From: Hyperoplus lanceolatus
Lineage: Eukaryota; Chordata; Actinopteri; Uranoscopiformes; Ammodytidae
Assembly (NCBI GenBank): GCA_026929865.2
Contig: CM049397.1
Span: 29,119,698 to 29,183,697 of the forward strand
Direction: 5' to 3'
DNA length: 64,000 nt
Made by a program: the position numbers and the translations under genes. Of the stretch, positions 63,501-64,000 are shown one piece after another. Each line of letters starts with the position of its first letter. Position 1 is the first letter of the stretch. The notes below the pieces were generated by a model. It searched no databases, was not told where the DNA came from, and saw only the letters and a list, made by a program, of their open reading frames with translations.

Positions 63501-64000
63501 GATGCAAATCTGCATCCCTTTGGAGTTTGGGTGCAAAAATATTTTTGCTGGACATGGAGCCTGATTATGATCTGCATATGATACATAATGAAATTAAGTA
63601 TTCTCTACATTGGAAATGGTCCTTATTTTTCTAGCTGTTTAAGGAAACTGATTGAGTTAGGACTAGGATTTTACAGCCATGCACTGTCCAACTGTACTTA
63701 GGCGCATTGCTGTGTTGTGCTTAATGCTCACATGTTCAACATTCTACACAGGTGTAATATTTACCACAATTACAGTGTGTCTGATGGCATTCAAAAGCCT
63801 TTTTTAAGCGAAGATGATAAATGGCTCAACAAAATGGCGGAGCATATAGATAACATGTTCAACATTCTGGGGTTATTTCTAATTTGTAATGCATAATTAT
63901 TAAATTTTTCTCACTTGCGTTGCTTCGTTGCTTTACATGTGACACCCTAGTAGCCATAACACTGACAAACAATTAAACTAAGGGTGTATTCACACATGCT
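60564..64000. other. Non-coding stretch to window end
   Basis: 60600-61330 is CT-rich and somewhat GC-rich and contains three 10-base repeats GCTTGTCCCT (60821-60850). A 155-codon frame across it (60735-61202) has no recognisable content. From 61330 on the DNA is AT-rich with nothing I can name. The region may hold an old retroelement end, but no paired termini were found. Confidence 0.45.

Overview
This 64 kb window is most simply read as gene-poor, intergenic or intronic DNA from a ray-finned fish, probably a teleost of percomorph type. The evidence is the mix of mobile elements: a Rex3-like RTE retrotransposon, two further non-LTR retrotransposon types, tRNA-derived SINEs, a Tc1 transposase relic with SPDLNPIENLW, and many short DNA transposons of hAT, Harbinger and Kolobok kind with CA, TA and AAT microsatellites. 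The species cannot be fixed from this text. I see no complete host gene, no rRNA or free-standing tRNA gene, no CRISPR array and no bacterial gene organisation.

Layout. 1-5.7 kb: a hAT-like terminus, a 177-bp tandem duplication, a perfect fold-back element (1854-2006), a TIR element (2007-2735), and a 153-codon membrane/coiled-coil ORF (5230-5691, minus) followed by a LINE-like 3' tail. 5.7-16.3 kb: a SINE with a 10-bp target duplication, a 1.08 kb TAGTCTGG element, a possible isolated exon (11003-11212), a TTAA-flanked Kolobok-like MITE, a dead Tc1 transposon (14196-15703), and a second element of the TAGCCTGG group. 16.3-30.6 kb: mostly featureless AT-rich DNA with a LINE 3' end and two copies of one Harbinger-like family in opposite orientation, the second split by a hAT element.

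30.6-44 kb is the densest part. Two copies of a GGGGTATACTACG element lie side by side across a perfect palindromic junction. The second copy is opened by a 5.6 kb insertion made of a minus-strand LINE (intact ORF1, broken ORF2), a Tc1-like MITE and a TA array. Next come a decayed Rex3 copy with a SINE inside it and a pair of related MITEs, one carrying a smaller nested MITE. 44-64 kb: long quiet stretches, a second Tc1-like MITE beside a TA array, a perfect-TIR Harbinger-type MITE, a 1.17 kb hAT element with an exact 8-bp target duplication, and a nearly full-length L1/Tx1-type LINE on the minus strand.

The nesting gives a relative order of insertion: GGGGTATAC element before LINE/Tc1-like MITE, Rex3 before SINE, Harbinger-like element before hAT, TAGCCTGG MITE before its inner MITE. 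The most unusual items are the ORF joined to a LINE tail at 4.84-5.69 kb, an internal module shared in opposite orientation by two elements with different termini (2.1-2.5 and 9.95-10.3 kb), three related MITEs that all show 9-bp target duplications, and the palindromic junction at 32028-32084.
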